In this document: piece by piece, positions 1 through 8,039 of the stretch
Position numbering within the stretch: the stretch's first letter is position 1
Layout: every line of letters starts with the position of its first letter
Assembly (NCBI GenBank): GCA_051648405.1
Contig: JBOFFC010000030.1
Location: 1 to 64,000, forward strand
Length of the DNA stretch: 64,000 bases
From: JBOFFC01 sp051648405
GTDB lineage: Bacteria; Planctomycetota; Planctomycetia; Pirellulales; Lacipirellulaceae
Reading direction: 5' to 3'
Program-made: the position numbers and the translations under genes
The notes under the pieces: model-generated
The model's database searches: none
What the model was told of the DNA's origin: nothing
Seen by the model: the letters and a program-made list of their open reading frames with translations, nothing else

Positions 1-102
1 CCGGAGTGAAGCGGGTACACGAGGCACTCCGGGCGCTGACGCTTCCGGCTCCCGGCGCGCAGACTTTTGCCTCCGGCGAACCGTCGGAGTAGACTCGGAG
101 GC

Positions 103-330
103 ATGACCTCAGAGCAATTCCGTTCCGCGCTACACGCCCAGCCGTTTCGGCCGTTCACGATTCGTATGGCCGACGGCCGTACGTTTGACGTGATGCACCG
201 CGACTTCGTCGCGCTGTCGCCCCAGGGCCGCACCGTGATTGTCTACACGCCGGACGAGATGCACAGCGTGCTCGACCTGCTGCTGATGACCGAGCTGCAG
301 GTCCACGCGGCCAACGGCGCTTCACCGTGA
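103..330 (+). CDS. Small conserved hypothetical protein (75 aa)
   Basis: A 75-residue soluble protein with no signal peptide or membrane segment. The centre reads as a short beta-rich module (FRPFTIRMADGRTFDV, then VALSPQGRTVIVY). A TTG at 67 would add 12 residues, but the ATG at 103 is preceded by GGAG at 97-100 and is preferred. I recall small proteins of this form (xxPFRPFxIxxxDGRxxxVxHPD) as common in planctomycetes, but their function is not known. It converges on deoC, whose stop lies only 28 bases downstream on the other strand. Function is unassigned; that it is a gene is fairly secure from length, composition and the ribosome binding site. Confidence 0.7.
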   Translation: MTSEQFRSALHAQPFRPFTIRMADGRTFDVMHRDFVALSPQGRTVIVYTPDEMHSVLDLLLMTELQVHAANGASP

Positions 331-358
331 CGCGACGGTCGCTCGCCCGCTTCCCCTC

Positions 359-1084
359 TCAGTACCCCCCCACCGCTGCCGACCCGCTGAACTCGATCGG
401 CGGGAGGCCGAGCCGTTTGCGGGCGTCGATCATCATGTCGGCAGTGCGGCTGGCGCCGCAGCGGGTGACGCCGATCGCGCGCATCTCGAGCAGCGTGTCG
501 AGGTCGCGCACCCCGCCGGCGGCCTTCACTTGGACGTGCTTGGGGGACGCCGCGCGCATTAGCGTCAGGTCGGCGACGGTCGCCCCCCCCGTGCCGTAGC
601 CCGTGGAGGTCTTGACCCAGTCGGCGTTCAGCTCGGCGCAGATCTCGCAGAGGCGGCGTTTCTGGTCGTCGTTCAGGTAGCAGTTCTCGAAGATCACCTT
701 GACCTTCTTGCCGAGCGCGTGGGCCGGCTCGATCACGGCGCGGATGTCATCGCGGACGTACTCCCAGTCTTCGGAGAGCGTCTTCGAGATGTTGACCACC
801 ATGTCGAGCTCTTCCCCCCCGTCGGCGAGCGCCCGCTCGGCCTCGGCACGCTTCATCGCGGTGGTGTGCCCGCCGTGCGGGAAGCCGATCGTGGTCGAAG
901 CCTTCACCGTGCTCCCGGCGAGCATCTCGGCGCAGGCCCTCAAGGCGTACGGCATGATGCAAACGCTCGCCACGTCGTAGGCGCGGGCCAGCGACACCCC
1001 GGTGACGAGGTCCTCCCACGTCATCGTCGGGTTGAGCAGCGAGTGGTCGATCATCTTCGCGACGTCTTCGTACGTGTAGTCCAT
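359..1084 (-). CDS. deoC: Deoxyribose-phosphate aldolase
   Basis: Class I aldolase that cleaves 2-deoxyribose-5-phosphate to glyceraldehyde-3-phosphate and acetaldehyde, in cytosolic deoxynucleoside catabolism. The 241-residue length fits the family. Visible motifs are ELDMVVNI with Asp94, DWVKTSTGYG with the Schiff-base lysine Lys158, and VKAAGGVRD with Lys187, the expected catalytic trio. The frame stays open upstream to 1297, but that extension is low-complexity Arg/Pro/Gly sequence encoded by repeats; the ATG at 1084 starts the conserved MDYTYEDVAKMIDHSLL. It lies downstream of a Gfo/Idh oxidoreductase on the same strand, but 155 bases containing repeats and a strong hairpin separate them, so one transcript is not certain. 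Confidence 0.95.
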   Translation of the reverse strand: MDYTYEDVAKMIDHSLLNPTMTWEDLVTGVSLARAYDVASVCIMPYALRACAEMLAGSTVKASTTIGFPHGGHTTAMKRAEAERALADGGEELDMVVNISKTLSEDWEYVRDDIRAVIEPAHALGKKVKVIFENCYLNDDQKRRLCEICAELNADWVKTSTGYGTGGATVADLTLMRAASPKHVQVKAAGGVRDLDTLLEMRAIGVTRCGASRTADMMIDARKRLGLPPIEFSGSAAVGGY

Positions 1085-1116
1085 GATCGACGCTCGGGTG
1101 GAGGAGTTGGTGATGC

Positions 1117-1137
1117 GGCTGTTGGCTGTCGGCTGCC
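1117..1137. repeat. Three heptamer units (GGCTGTT/GGCTGTC/GGCTGCC)
   Basis: Three consecutive 7-bp units, GGCTGTT, GGCTGTC and GGCTGCC, lie about 33 bases upstream of the deoC start codon. The same unit type recurs at 36431-36458 and, in reverse complement, at 36507-36541. No protein-coding role is apparent here. Confidence 0.6.
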
Positions 1138-1168
1138 GAGGTTGCGCTGCGGCGAGCAGCGCCGCGTG

Positions 1169-1196
1169 CCCCCCACCCCCTGAAGGGGGTGGGGGG
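1169..1196. terminator. 12-bp perfect C/G hairpin
   Basis: CCCCCCACCCCC (1169-1180), loop TGAA, then GGGGGTGGGGGG (1185-1196) form a perfect 12-bp stem with a four-base loop. It sits between the Gfo/Idh gene and deoC, both on the minus strand. There is no T-run, so it could be a factor-dependent terminator, an attenuating or mRNA-stabilising hairpin, or a mobile palindromic repeat. The structure is directly visible; its function is inferred. Confidence 0.5.
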
Positions 1197-1239
1197 ATCC
1201 CTCGATGGCGAAGGCGTTCGTCGTGGCGTGCAACTCGGG

Positions 1240-2394
1240 TCAGTCGGTGACCTCGACCCACGCACCGGACTTGCTGCTGGCGAGGATCGCCTCGCAAAGC
1301 AGCAGCTCGCGGCGGCCGTCCTCGAACGTCGCGAACGGGCGAGGGGCTTTGAGGTCGCCGGCGCCGATGTAGCCGTAGAACGCCTTGAAGGCGTGCTTGA
1401 AGGCGTCGGCGTAACCCTCGTTGTGGCCCCCCGGGTAGGCGGCGTTCGCCGCCGCGGGGCCCGACAGCAGCGACGGGTCACGCAGCAGCGACTGGTTCGC
1501 CGCGCCGCGGGCCCCGAACCACAGCTCGTTCGGCAGCTCGCTGTTCCAGTGCAGGGCGTGCTTCGACCCCGCGACCTCCATCCGCAGGCAGTTCTTCCGC
1601 CCCGCCGTGACTTGCGACACGTGGAGCATGCCGCGCACCCCGCCGTCGAACCGCAGCAGGATGAAGCCCGCGTCTTCGGTGCCGATGGGGACCGCCTCGC
1701 CGGCCGGGGGGGCGCCGTCCTTGCCCGTGAAGGTCTCGGCCTTGCCGGTCGGCTTGAGGCGCGTCGGGTGGACGGTTTGCAGCTCGGCGCAGACGGCGGT
1801 GATCTTCCGCCCGAGGACGAACTGCACCATGTCCATCCAGTGCGTGCCGATGTCGGCGACGGCGCGCGTCGCCCCCCCCTCGGCCGAGACCACCCGCCAG
1901 TTGAAGTCGGTCTGGTAAAGCAGCCAGTCTTGCACGTAGCTGCCGGTGACGTGGAACACGTCGCCGATCGCCCCCGTGCGGACGCGCTCGCGGGCCTCGG
2001 TCGCCAGGGGGTAGAACCGCATGTTGTAGTTGACCGCCGCGACGAGCTCCGGCCGGGCCTTGGCGGTGGCGATCAGCTCGGCGCCCTCGGCCGAGGTCAG
2101 CGCCAGCGGCTTCTCGCACAGCACGTGCTTACCCGCCTCGAGCGCCTGCCGAGCCATCGGGCAGTGGAGGTTGTTCGGCGTGCCGATGTGGACCGACGTC
2201 ACGTCGGGGTCGGCGAGCAACTCTTCGTAGCTTTTGTAGGCCTTCTTCGCCCCGAGGCGCGCGGCGGCCTCCATCGAGTCGGCCTCGTTGATGCCCACGA
2301 TCCCGACGAGATCGACCCCGGCGCGGCGCAGGGCCTCGGCGTGGACCCAGCCCATGAACCCCGTTCCGGCAATCGCCGCACCGATCTTCGCCAT
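1240..2394 (-). CDS. Gfo/Idh/MocA family oxidoreductase
   Basis: NAD(P)-dependent sugar or polyol dehydrogenase-like protein of 384 residues, a typical family length. The N-terminal Rossmann fold has the nucleotide-binding signature AIAGTGFMGWVHAEAL at residues 7-22. The family motif CEKPLA (Glu-Lys-Pro) follows, and GTHWMDMVQF supplies the His and Asp expected at the active site of the C-terminal domain. There is no signal peptide, so it should act in the cytosol. The ATG at 2394 starts directly at the conserved MAKIGAAIAG. The substrate cannot be read from sequence; these enzymes are much expanded in planctomycetes and often handle oxidised or branched sugars. The neighbouring aldolase fits carbohydrate catabolism but does not fix the substrate. 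Confidence 0.9.
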   Translation of the reverse strand: MAKIGAAIAGTGFMGWVHAEALRRAGVDLVGIVGINEADSMEAAARLGAKKAYKSYEELLADPDVTSVHIGTPNNLHCPMARQALEAGKHVLCEKPLALTSAEGAELIATAKARPELVAAVNYNMRFYPLATEARERVRTGAIGDVFHVTGSYVQDWLLYQTDFNWRVVSAEGGATRAVADIGTHWMDMVQFVLGRKITAVCAELQTVHPTRLKPTGKAETFTGKDGAPPAGEAVPIGTEDAGFILLRFDGGVRGMLHVSQVTAGRKNCLRMEVAGSKHALHWNSELPNELWFGARGAANQSLLRDPSLLSGPAAANAAYPGGHNEGYADAFKHAFKAFYGYIGAGDLKAPRPFATFEDGRRELLLCEAILASSKSGAWVEVTD

Positions 2395-2503
2395 CGAACG
2401 CTCCCGCGGGACAAGTAAAAGTCAGAAGAGTCTACGAACAACCTCGGAACGCCTTCCGCACGGGCGCCGCCTCGCGCGATTCTCTCCCGCCGTCGAGGGC
2501 CGC

Positions 2504-3226
2504 TCAACCCCCGCGGGGGGGCGTCGCGCCGCCGAGGATCGCCGCCAGCGCGATCGCCGCCGTTTCGACCCGCAGCACCCGCGGCCCGAGCGAAACGGCG
2601 CGCCACCCGGCGGCCGCGGCCGCATCCACCTCGGCGTCGGTGAACCCCCCCTCGGGGCCGATCGCCACGGCTGCCGGCACGCAGCTCGCCAGCGGCCCAA
2701 GCGGCGTGACCTGGGGGTGAGCAATCAGCCGCAGCGGCGCCGAACCGTCCCCCAGCGGGTCGTCCAGGAACGCCCCTAGAGGGCGCGGCGGCTCGACCCG
2801 CATCCAGCGGTTGCGTCGGCATTGCTTCGAGGCCTCGATCACCGCGCGGCGGAGCTTGTCGAGCGCCCCCTCCCCCGCGACGGCAACGCTTCGCTCGGTG
2901 GCAAGCGGCACGAGCCGCGTGACCCCCAGCTCGGTGAGTTTCTCGACGAGCACCTTCTGGCGATCCCCTTTGGGGAGCGCGACCCCCAGCACGAGGTCGT
3001 CGGGAAGCTCGCGGTCCGCCTCGGTCCGCTCGACGATCGCCAGCCGCACGTCACGCCGCGTCGCCGACTCGACGTCGGCGAGGAACTCGGCCCCCGACCC
3101 ATCGACGAGCGTCACGCGGTCGCCGACCCCCAGCCGCATCACGTGCAGCAGGTGGTGCGCCTCGGGCCCGGAGAGGGTCGCCCCGTCCCCTTCGATCGGG
3201 CCGTCGGTTGCGAAGCGCTCGCTCAT
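2504..3226 (-). CDS. rsmE: 16S rRNA (uracil(1498)-N(3))-methyltransferase RsmE
   Basis: SAM-dependent SPOUT methyltransferase that methylates N3 of U1498 of 16S rRNA in the assembled small subunit. The 240 residues match the family. An N-terminal PUA-like region carries EAHHLLHVMRLGVGDRVTLVDGSG, and the C-terminal trefoil knot shows AIGPEGGFTDAEV and SLGPRVLRVETAAIALAAIL, the SAM-binding hallmarks. The start at 3226 (MSERFATDG) precedes the conserved fold with no long extension. It stands alone, 109 bases upstream of the Gfo/Idh gene on the same strand and divergent from the ATPase gene at 3455. Confidence 0.93.
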   Translation of the reverse strand: MSERFATDGPIEGDGATLSGPEAHHLLHVMRLGVGDRVTLVDGSGAEFLADVESATRRDVRLAIVERTEADRELPDDLVLGVALPKGDRQKVLVEKLTELGVTRLVPLATERSVAVAGEGALDKLRRAVIEASKQCRRNRWMRVEPPRPLGAFLDDPLGDGSAPLRLIAHPQVTPLGPLASCVPAAVAIGPEGGFTDAEVDAAAAAGWRAVSLGPRVLRVETAAIALAAILGGATPPRGG

Positions 3227-3454
3227 AGGTTTCGTGCTAGCAGGCGTTGGGCGAGCCGTCGGCGTACGCCGGCGGAGGGATTGACGCGGGTACCAGGCTT
3301 GAGCACTCCGACGGATGGCGCCGCCGGCTCGCCTACGGTGGCGCGGCGCTAGTGCAGGACGCAGCCGCCCGTGCCGATTGTGTTCAGCAGGGCACGGTGC
3401 GCAAACGGGGCGCGCCGTGCGCTCGCACCCCTCACGCTACCACGGCTAGCACCC

Positions 3455-4261
3455 ATGTACTTGCACCACTGGGGCCTTGGGGCCTCTCCGTTCACGGCGT
3501 CGCTCGTCGAGCCGTACCCGACCGAGCCGCTCGCCGAGGGGGCAGCGCGGGCCGATTACCTCGTGTCGCAGCGGCGCCGATTGGGGGTGCTCGTCGGCGG
3601 GCGGGGGATGGGGAAGACGACGGCGCTGGCCGCGATCGGGGCCGAGCAGCGCGGCAAAGGGGTTGGCGTCGCGGCGATCGACGCCGCGGCGCTCACTTCG
3701 CGCGAGCTCCTGTGGCGCGTCGCCGAGGGGCTCGGCGCGTCTCCCGACGGGGCCGACAACCAGGTCCGCTTGTGGCGCCGGGTCGAGGACCGCCTGGCCG
3801 AGAACCGCTGGCAGGGCCGCCCCACGCTGTTGGTGATCGACGACGCCCACGAGCTGGGGCCCGACTCGCTGCAGGTGCTCACGCGCCTCGCGCGGCTCGA
3901 AGGAGAATCGACCGTCGGCTGGACGCTCGTGCTGGCCGCCACGCCGGACGGCGTCGGGCGGCTCGGTGACGCGCTGCTCCACTTGGTCGATTTGCGGATC
4001 GACCTGGCCCCGTGGTCGCTCGACGACACGGTCGGCTACCTGCAAACGGCGCTGATCGATGCGGGCCGGCTCGACCCGGTCTTCACCGACGCCGCCCTCG
4101 CGCGGCTGCACGAGCTGTCGCACGGCGTGCCGCGGATGGCCGTGCGACTCGCCGACTTCGCCCTGCTCGCCGGCGCCAGCCAGCGGTCGTCGCGCATCGA
4201 CGCGAAGCTCATCGATCGGGCCTTCGCCGAGACGCGCTGGGCCGCCGCTCCTGCCGCCTGA
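3455..4261 (+). CDS. ExeA-like AAA+ ATPase
   Basis: P-loop ATPase of 268 residues resembling the cytosolic AAA domain of ExeA/GspA, the general secretion pathway ATPase. It starts MYLHHWGLGASPF, the usual opening of ExeA-like proteins. Walker A is VGGRGMGKTT (Lys54), Walker B LLVIDDAHEL, and the sensor-type region GWTLVLAATPD follows. The ATG at 3455 is chosen because the frame upstream is unrelated Arg/Ala sequence. It is too short for a full ExeA: no C-terminal transmembrane or peptidoglycan-binding domain is seen, and no exeB or IS21 istA is adjacent. It may serve the pilus-like cluster at 31-53 kb or be a stand-alone regulatory ATPase. It converges on the sugar isomerase through an inverted repeat that contains both stop codons. 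Confidence 0.8.
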   Translation: MYLHHWGLGASPFTASLVEPYPTEPLAEGAARADYLVSQRRRLGVLVGGRGMGKTTALAAIGAEQRGKGVGVAAIDAAALTSRELLWRVAEGLGASPDGADNQVRLWRRVEDRLAENRWQGRPTLLVIDDAHELGPDSLQVLTRLARLEGESTVGWTLVLAATPDGVGRLGDALLHLVDLRIDLAPWSLDDTVGYLQTALIDAGRLDPVFTDAALARLHELSHGVPRMAVRLADFALLAGASQRSSRIDAKLIDRAFAETRWAAAPAA

Positions 4262-4374
4262 CGGAAGCTAGACAGGATTCCAGGATGAAAGAAGCGATCG
4301 ACAGGATACGTCTCGCCGGCGCCTTCCTGTAAATCGCTTCTCGTATCCTGGAATCCTGTAAAGCTTCTCCGTCA
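4259..4374. repeat. Long imperfect inverted repeat between convergent genes (likely bidirectional terminator)
   Basis: The left arm (about 4259-4298) begins with the TGA of the ATPase gene and carries ACAGGATTCCAGGAT. The right arm (about 4331-4374) carries ATCCTGGAATCCTGT and ends with the stop codon of the minus-strand isomerase. The arms match over about 40 bases with a few mismatches. A third partial copy (ACAGGATACG, 4301-4310) lies in the loop. Its place between two gene ends suggests transcription termination in both directions. Confidence 0.65.
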
Positions 4375-5274
4375 AAAAGAGTCCGCCGCGCGGTAGGCGT
4401 CGATCACCGCCTGGTCGCCGGCTTCGCCCCCTTGGCTGTTGCCGTGCTCCATCCCCATGACCCCCTCGAAGCCCTTCGAGTGCAGGTGGCGGAACACGTT
4501 GCGGTAGTTCACCTCTCCCGTGCCGGGCTCGTTGCGGCCCGGGTTGTCGCCGCACTGGAAGTAGGCGACCTCGCTCCAGGCCAGGTCGATGTTGGGGATC
4601 AGGTTCCCCTCCTGGATCTGCTGGTGGTAAAGGTCGAACAGGATCTTGCACGACGGGCTATCGACCGCCCGGCAGATGTCGTACGCCTGCGGGACCTTGG
4701 TGAGGAACAGGCCCGGGTGGTCGCGCCACGAGTTGAGCGGCTCAAGCACCATGACGATCTCGTGCGGCTCGAGGATCTCGCAGCAGCGACGCAGCAGGTC
4801 GACGCAGTACGCCGTCTGGTAGCCGGGCTCGATCCGCTGGTTGACCGTCCCGGGGACGACCGTCATCCACTTCGCGTTGACGCGCTGGGCGACCTCGACC
4901 GACGCGCGGACGTCTTCGAGGACCCGTTCTTCCATCGCCTTGTCGTTCGACGTGAAGAGGGGCTCGCCGAAGCTCGCCGAGGCGACGAAGACCCCCATCC
5001 GGATCCCCAGCCGCTCCATCCCCTTGGCGATCGCCTGCTGCTCGCCGACGGGGCGGCCCTTCATGCCGTTGTCTTCCCAGTCGCGGAAGCCCTGATCGGC
5101 TGCGAACTCGAGCTGCGCGACGAGCCCCTCGCCGGCGAGGTTCTGGAACATCCCGAAGTGCGGGGCGTAGCCGAGCTTGAAAGGACCTGACGAGGCCGCG
5201 GCTTCTGCCGCCCCCCCCAACCCGATCGCGGCGCCCGCGGCGCCGGCCGCCTGAAAGAACTCGCGTCGCTTCAT
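4372..5274 (-). CDS. TIM-barrel sugar isomerase/epimerase with Tat-type leader (hydroxypyruvate isomerase-like)
   Basis: A 300-residue xylose isomerase-like TIM-barrel protein. The N-terminus MKRREFFQAAGAAGAAIGLGG is a Tat-like leader (an RRxFF motif followed by a small-residue hydrophobic stretch), suggesting export of a folded protein. Metal and substrate residues of the hydroxypyruvate isomerase / sugar isomerase family are visible in VMVLEPLNSW, KILFDLYHQQIQEGNLI and GVMGMEHGNSQGG. Planctomycetes carry many such exported isomerases, often near Gfo/Idh genes. The exact substrate is unknown. The start is the ATG at 5274, since the leader begins there. It is transcribed alone; the anti-sigma gene lies downstream of a 209-base gap containing paired repeats. 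Confidence 0.88.
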   Translation of the reverse strand: MKRREFFQAAGAAGAAIGLGGAAEAAASSGPFKLGYAPHFGMFQNLAGEGLVAQLEFAADQGFRDWEDNGMKGRPVGEQQAIAKGMERLGIRMGVFVASASFGEPLFTSNDKAMEERVLEDVRASVEVAQRVNAKWMTVVPGTVNQRIEPGYQTAYCVDLLRRCCEILEPHEIVMVLEPLNSWRDHPGLFLTKVPQAYDICRAVDSPSCKILFDLYHQQIQEGNLIPNIDLAWSEVAYFQCGDNPGRNEPGTGEVNYRNVFRHLHSKGFEGVMGMEHGNSQGGEAGDQAVIDAYRAADSF

Positions 5275-5346
5275 GGAAGTCGCTCCCGGGAGACAAGGAA
5301 TCCGGGCGGCATTCTAGCAGGACGGCGCGCCCGCGGGGGACGGCAG

Positions 5347-5465
5347 AAAAGGAACCACAGTTGAACGCGGATAGAGAGGAAGCGAGTGGTCGGCGCGAAC
5401 GCTTGCCGCCGACGCTGCGTTCCCTCATCTGAGTTTATCGGCGTTCATCGGTGGTTCTTTTCCTT
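5347..5465. repeat. Paired dispersed repeat (GAACCACAG..GAACGCGGAT type)
   Basis: GGAACCACAGTTGAACGCGGAT at 5351-5372 faces ATCGGCGTTCATCGGTGGTTC at about 5438-5458, an inverted relative of the same word. Related words occur at 59880-59965. It is not coding and resembles dispersed repeats that recur in planctomycete genomes. A hairpin between the two arms is possible. Confidence 0.55.
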
Positions 5466-5483
5466 CGGCAGTCCGGGGGCGAC

Positions 5484-6350
5484 TCATCGTTTCGCCAGCA
5501 GCGGCAGGCGGCTGCGGTCGGAGACCACCACCCCTCCGGGGCGTTCGACCGTCACGGCGAACATCACGGCCTTGTTGACGCGGAGCCGGGTGCGGATCGG
5601 CACGACGGCCTCGTCGGACCCCGGTCCGTAGGCGACGTCGAACACCCCTCCATCGACCGGGTAGCGGTCGTCGCGCTCGGCGTCGAAGACCCACAGTTGG
5701 TACTGCTCGGCGTCGGGGTCGTTGACCGCGAGGCCGCGGAAGGTCATGTAACCTTCTTGCCGCTCGTCGCTCCACACGACGTCGCCCCACGCGAACGCCG
5801 CCCGGTCGGCCCCGTCGGGCGCGCGGGCGGCTTTGTCGTCGGTCGCGCTCCAGGCGAGCCCGATCGCGTCGGTCGTTCGGGCGAGCTCCGCTCGCCGCGT
5901 AGCCACGGTGCGCTCGTCGGTCGCCAGGCCGTCACCCGCTGTACGCCCCAACCAAGCCCCGACGAGCAGCGAAGCGGCCACCGCAAGCCACGCGACCGTG
6001 CTAGGCCAAGAGGAAGAGGGCCACGAGGACGTAGGCCGGGCGAAGCCCGGTAGCTCGGGAGCAACGTCGTGCTGCGCGACGTCAACGCGGCGCGCGGCGA
6101 AGTCAAACCGACGCGCGTCGTCGAGCACTCGTGCTCGCACGCCGCTGGGCAAGGGTTCGGCAGGGGTGACCGAGAGCGCCACGTCGGCGGCGGCCAGGTC
6201 GTACAAGAAGTCGTCCGACTCGCCGAGCGTTTGCAGCAGCCGCGCAAGCTCGGCGGATTCGCTCGCGTTGAGCCCGAACACGGCGCGGTCGCACAGCAAT
6301 TCTTCGAGCCGAGCACGTCCATCGTTCATTGGGGGGGAGGGCGTGCTCAT
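5484..6350 (-). CDS. Anti-sigma factor (RskA-like, membrane-anchored)
   Basis: A 288-residue protein. Residues 1-65 form a helical anti-sigma-type region (LEELLCDRAVFGLNASESAELARLL, then DDFLYDLAAADVAL). One transmembrane helix follows at about 118-136 (STVAWLAVAASLLVGAWLG). The outer C-terminal domain has the RskA-like strand YMTFRGLAVNDPDAEQYQLWVFD. It should hold the sigma factor encoded immediately upstream inactive at the membrane until a signal releases it. Its ATG overlaps the sigma stop as ATGA (6347-6350), so the pair is translationally coupled. A short palindrome CCGGGCgaaGCCCGG (6036-6050) sits inside the juxtamembrane coding region and looks like an in-frame repeat insertion. Confidence 0.9.
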   Translation of the reverse strand: MSTPSPPMNDGRARLEELLCDRAVFGLNASESAELARLLQTLGESDDFLYDLAAADVALSVTPAEPLPSGVRARVLDDARRFDFAARRVDVAQHDVAPELPGFARPTSSWPSSSWPSTVAWLAVAASLLVGAWLGRTAGDGLATDERTVATRRAELARTTDAIGLAWSATDDKAARAPDGADRAAFAWGDVVWSDERQEGYMTFRGLAVNDPDAEQYQLWVFDAERDDRYPVDGGVFDVAYGPGSDEAVVPIRTRLRVNKAVMFAVTVERPGGVVVSDRSRLPLLAKR

Positions 6351-7090
6351 CGTACACCCTCCCCTGCGCCGATAGGTGGCTGTCGTTTAGTTGGGGCGCT
6401 TAGCAAGCCGCGCAGACGGGTCATCCCGCGCCGGGCGTGCGACTTGACCGTTCCGAGCGGCCAGCCGGTGAGCTCGGCGATCCGCTGTTGCGTGAGGCCC
6501 TGGCAGAGGGCGAGGTCCAGGACGCGGCGCTCTTCTTCACGCAGGCTTTGCATGTGCTCTCGGACTCGCTGCGCTTCCTCCGTGAGCTCAACTCGGGGAC
6601 TCTGCTCGGCGGCGGCGAGCGACTCGACCTCGACCCGCTCGGGCCCGCCGGCCGCGCCGACCGTGTTCGACGCAACGCGCCGCCGGACGAGGTCGATCAT
6701 CCGCCGCCGGCTGATCATCGCTACGAACGTCGTCTCGCTCGCCACGTTGGGGTCGAACCGCGAAGCGTTCTCCCACAGCGCGACGAAAGCCTCTTGAACC
6801 GCGTCCTCGGCGTCGGCCCGCGACGCGAAGTATCGCCGCGCCAGCGACCAGACGAGCGCGCCGTACCGATCGAGGCACCGCTCGGGGGCCCCCGCTTCGC
6901 CCGCTGCGACGTTCGGCAAGACGAGCTCGGACAAAGCGGCTTCCACGGAGCGTATTGAGGACTCGACGACGCGCTTCGCCTTGGGAACAGCTTCGCCGGG
7001 AGTCCCGATACGGGACCCCCGGCGGATGCTGATTTGATCACAAACTAGCGCCAAGCTCGGCGATGGGCAACAGTAGTCGGTGGCGAACAC
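6347..7090 (-). CDS. ECF-type RNA polymerase sigma factor
   Basis: A 247-residue group IV sigma factor. Region 2 is YGALVWSLARRYFASRADAE followed by DAVQEAFVALWENA. Region 4 is LREEERRVLDLALCQGLTQQRIAELTGWPLGTVKSHARRG, with the helix-turn-helix in its second half. It has about 70 residues ahead of region 2; the start used is GTG 7090, but a later start is possible because the first 40 residues look unconserved. It lies 50 bases downstream of the fasciclin gene and overlaps the anti-sigma gene by four bases on the same strand. It probably directs transcription of its own cluster and a stress or envelope regulon, controlled by the RskA-like partner. Confidence 0.92.
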   Translation of the reverse strand: MFATDYCCPSPSLALVCDQISIRRGSRIGTPGEAVPKAKRVVESSIRSVEAALSELVLPNVAAGEAGAPERCLDRYGALVWSLARRYFASRADAEDAVQEAFVALWENASRFDPNVASETTFVAMISRRRMIDLVRRRVASNTVGAAGGPERVEVESLAAAEQSPRVELTEEAQRVREHMQSLREEERRVLDLALCQGLTQQRIAELTGWPLGTVKSHARRGMTRLRGLLSAPTKRQPPIGAGEGVR

Positions 7091-7140
7091 GTCGGAAGCC
7101 CCCGTCTCGTGAAACCCACCGATCGAGCGCGGCGACTACT

Positions 7141-7704
7141 TCACTCAGCCGGCATCAGCACGGTGTCGATCACGTGGATCACGCCGTTGCTCGTGCCGAT
7201 GTCGGTCTTCACCACCTTGGCGCCATCGACCAGGACCTTGCCCTTCGCGACGCCGATGGCGATCTCACCCCCTTGCAGCGTCTTGAACGCCCGAGCGCTG
7301 ACCACCTGTGCGGCGTCGATCCGACCCGGCACGACGTGGTAGGTAAGGATCTTTACGAGCTGGTCCTTGTTCTCCGGCTTGAGGAGCGACTCGATCGTCG
7401 AAGCGGGGATCTTGGCGAAAGCCTCGTCGGTCGGGGCGAACACCGTCAGCGGGCCTTCGCCCTTGAGGGCATCGACAAGCCCGGCGGCCTGCACGGCGGC
7501 GACGAGCGTCTTGAAGCTCCCCGCGGCGACGGCCGTATCGACGATGTCGGCCTCGGCGCCCGCAGTCGTGTGGGCGACCGTCGTCACGACGGCGTGGTGC
7601 TGAGCGGCGGCAGCCTGCGCAGCGGCCTTGGCGTGCGGGCACTCGGCGAGGGCAGGGGCGGCAAGTGCGGCAAGGGCCAGCGAAGCGACGGTAGAACGGA
7701 TCAT
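7141..7704 (-). CDS. Secreted fasciclin domain protein
   Basis: A 187-residue exported protein. MIRSTVASLALAALAAPALA is a Sec signal peptide ending in the cleavage motif ALA. A His/Ala-rich linker follows, then one complete FAS1 domain from about residue 52 to the end: FKTLVAAVQAAGLVDAL, GPLTVFAPTDEAFAKIP (the H1 box), LTYHVVPGRID, and GVIHVIDTVLMP (the H2 box). FAS1 domains mediate cell-surface adhesion. It is the first of a three-gene set with the ECF sigma and anti-sigma genes. Fasciclin genes often accompany ECF sigma/anti-sigma pairs, so it may be a target or component of that signalling system. The direct repeat at 7813-7830 lies upstream. Confidence 0.93.
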   Translation of the reverse strand: MIRSTVASLALAALAAPALAECPHAKAAAQAAAAQHHAVVTTVAHTTAGAEADIVDTAVAAGSFKTLVAAVQAAGLVDALKGEGPLTVFAPTDEAFAKIPASTIESLLKPENKDQLVKILTYHVVPGRIDAAQVVSARAFKTLQGGEIAIGVAKGKVLVDGAKVVKTDIGTSNGVIHVIDTVLMPAE

Positions 7705-8039
7705 GGTTGACTCGTGGATTCAGGATCGGAAGGGTCCCGCGGGGGCCGAATCGGCCTCCGGACACCCGGTCTTTCGCGGCCGCCGGGCCCACGGATGCAG
7801 GGGGGCAGAACAAAATCGTCCAAATCGTTCGCATGCGGTAGGCCGCATCCGGGACGCGTTCCCAACGACTCTGGGACCCCCGACGTCCACGGGAGCCCCA
7901 ACCCCCTGCGCGGGGAGCGACGCCGTGTACCCGGTTCACCTTCCGGTGCTTACGCTAACGGGCTTGGGCTCTCCCATCCGCTCATCGACGAGTGCTGCGA
8001 GCCCGCCAACACCCGTCACCGCCGCCGGAGACCAGCGTC
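7705..8039. other. Intergenic region between divergent fasciclin and Gfo/Idh-like genes, with a tandem 9-mer
   Basis: This 335-base stretch holds no convincing gene. It carries promoters for both directions by position. The only distinct element is a tandem 9-mer, AAATCGTCC and AAATCGTTC (7813-7830), inside a local AT-rich patch bounded by GAAC and GTTC (7808-7830), about 110 bases upstream of the fasciclin start. It could be a sigma or regulator binding site; this is a guess from repeat and position. Confidence 0.45.
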
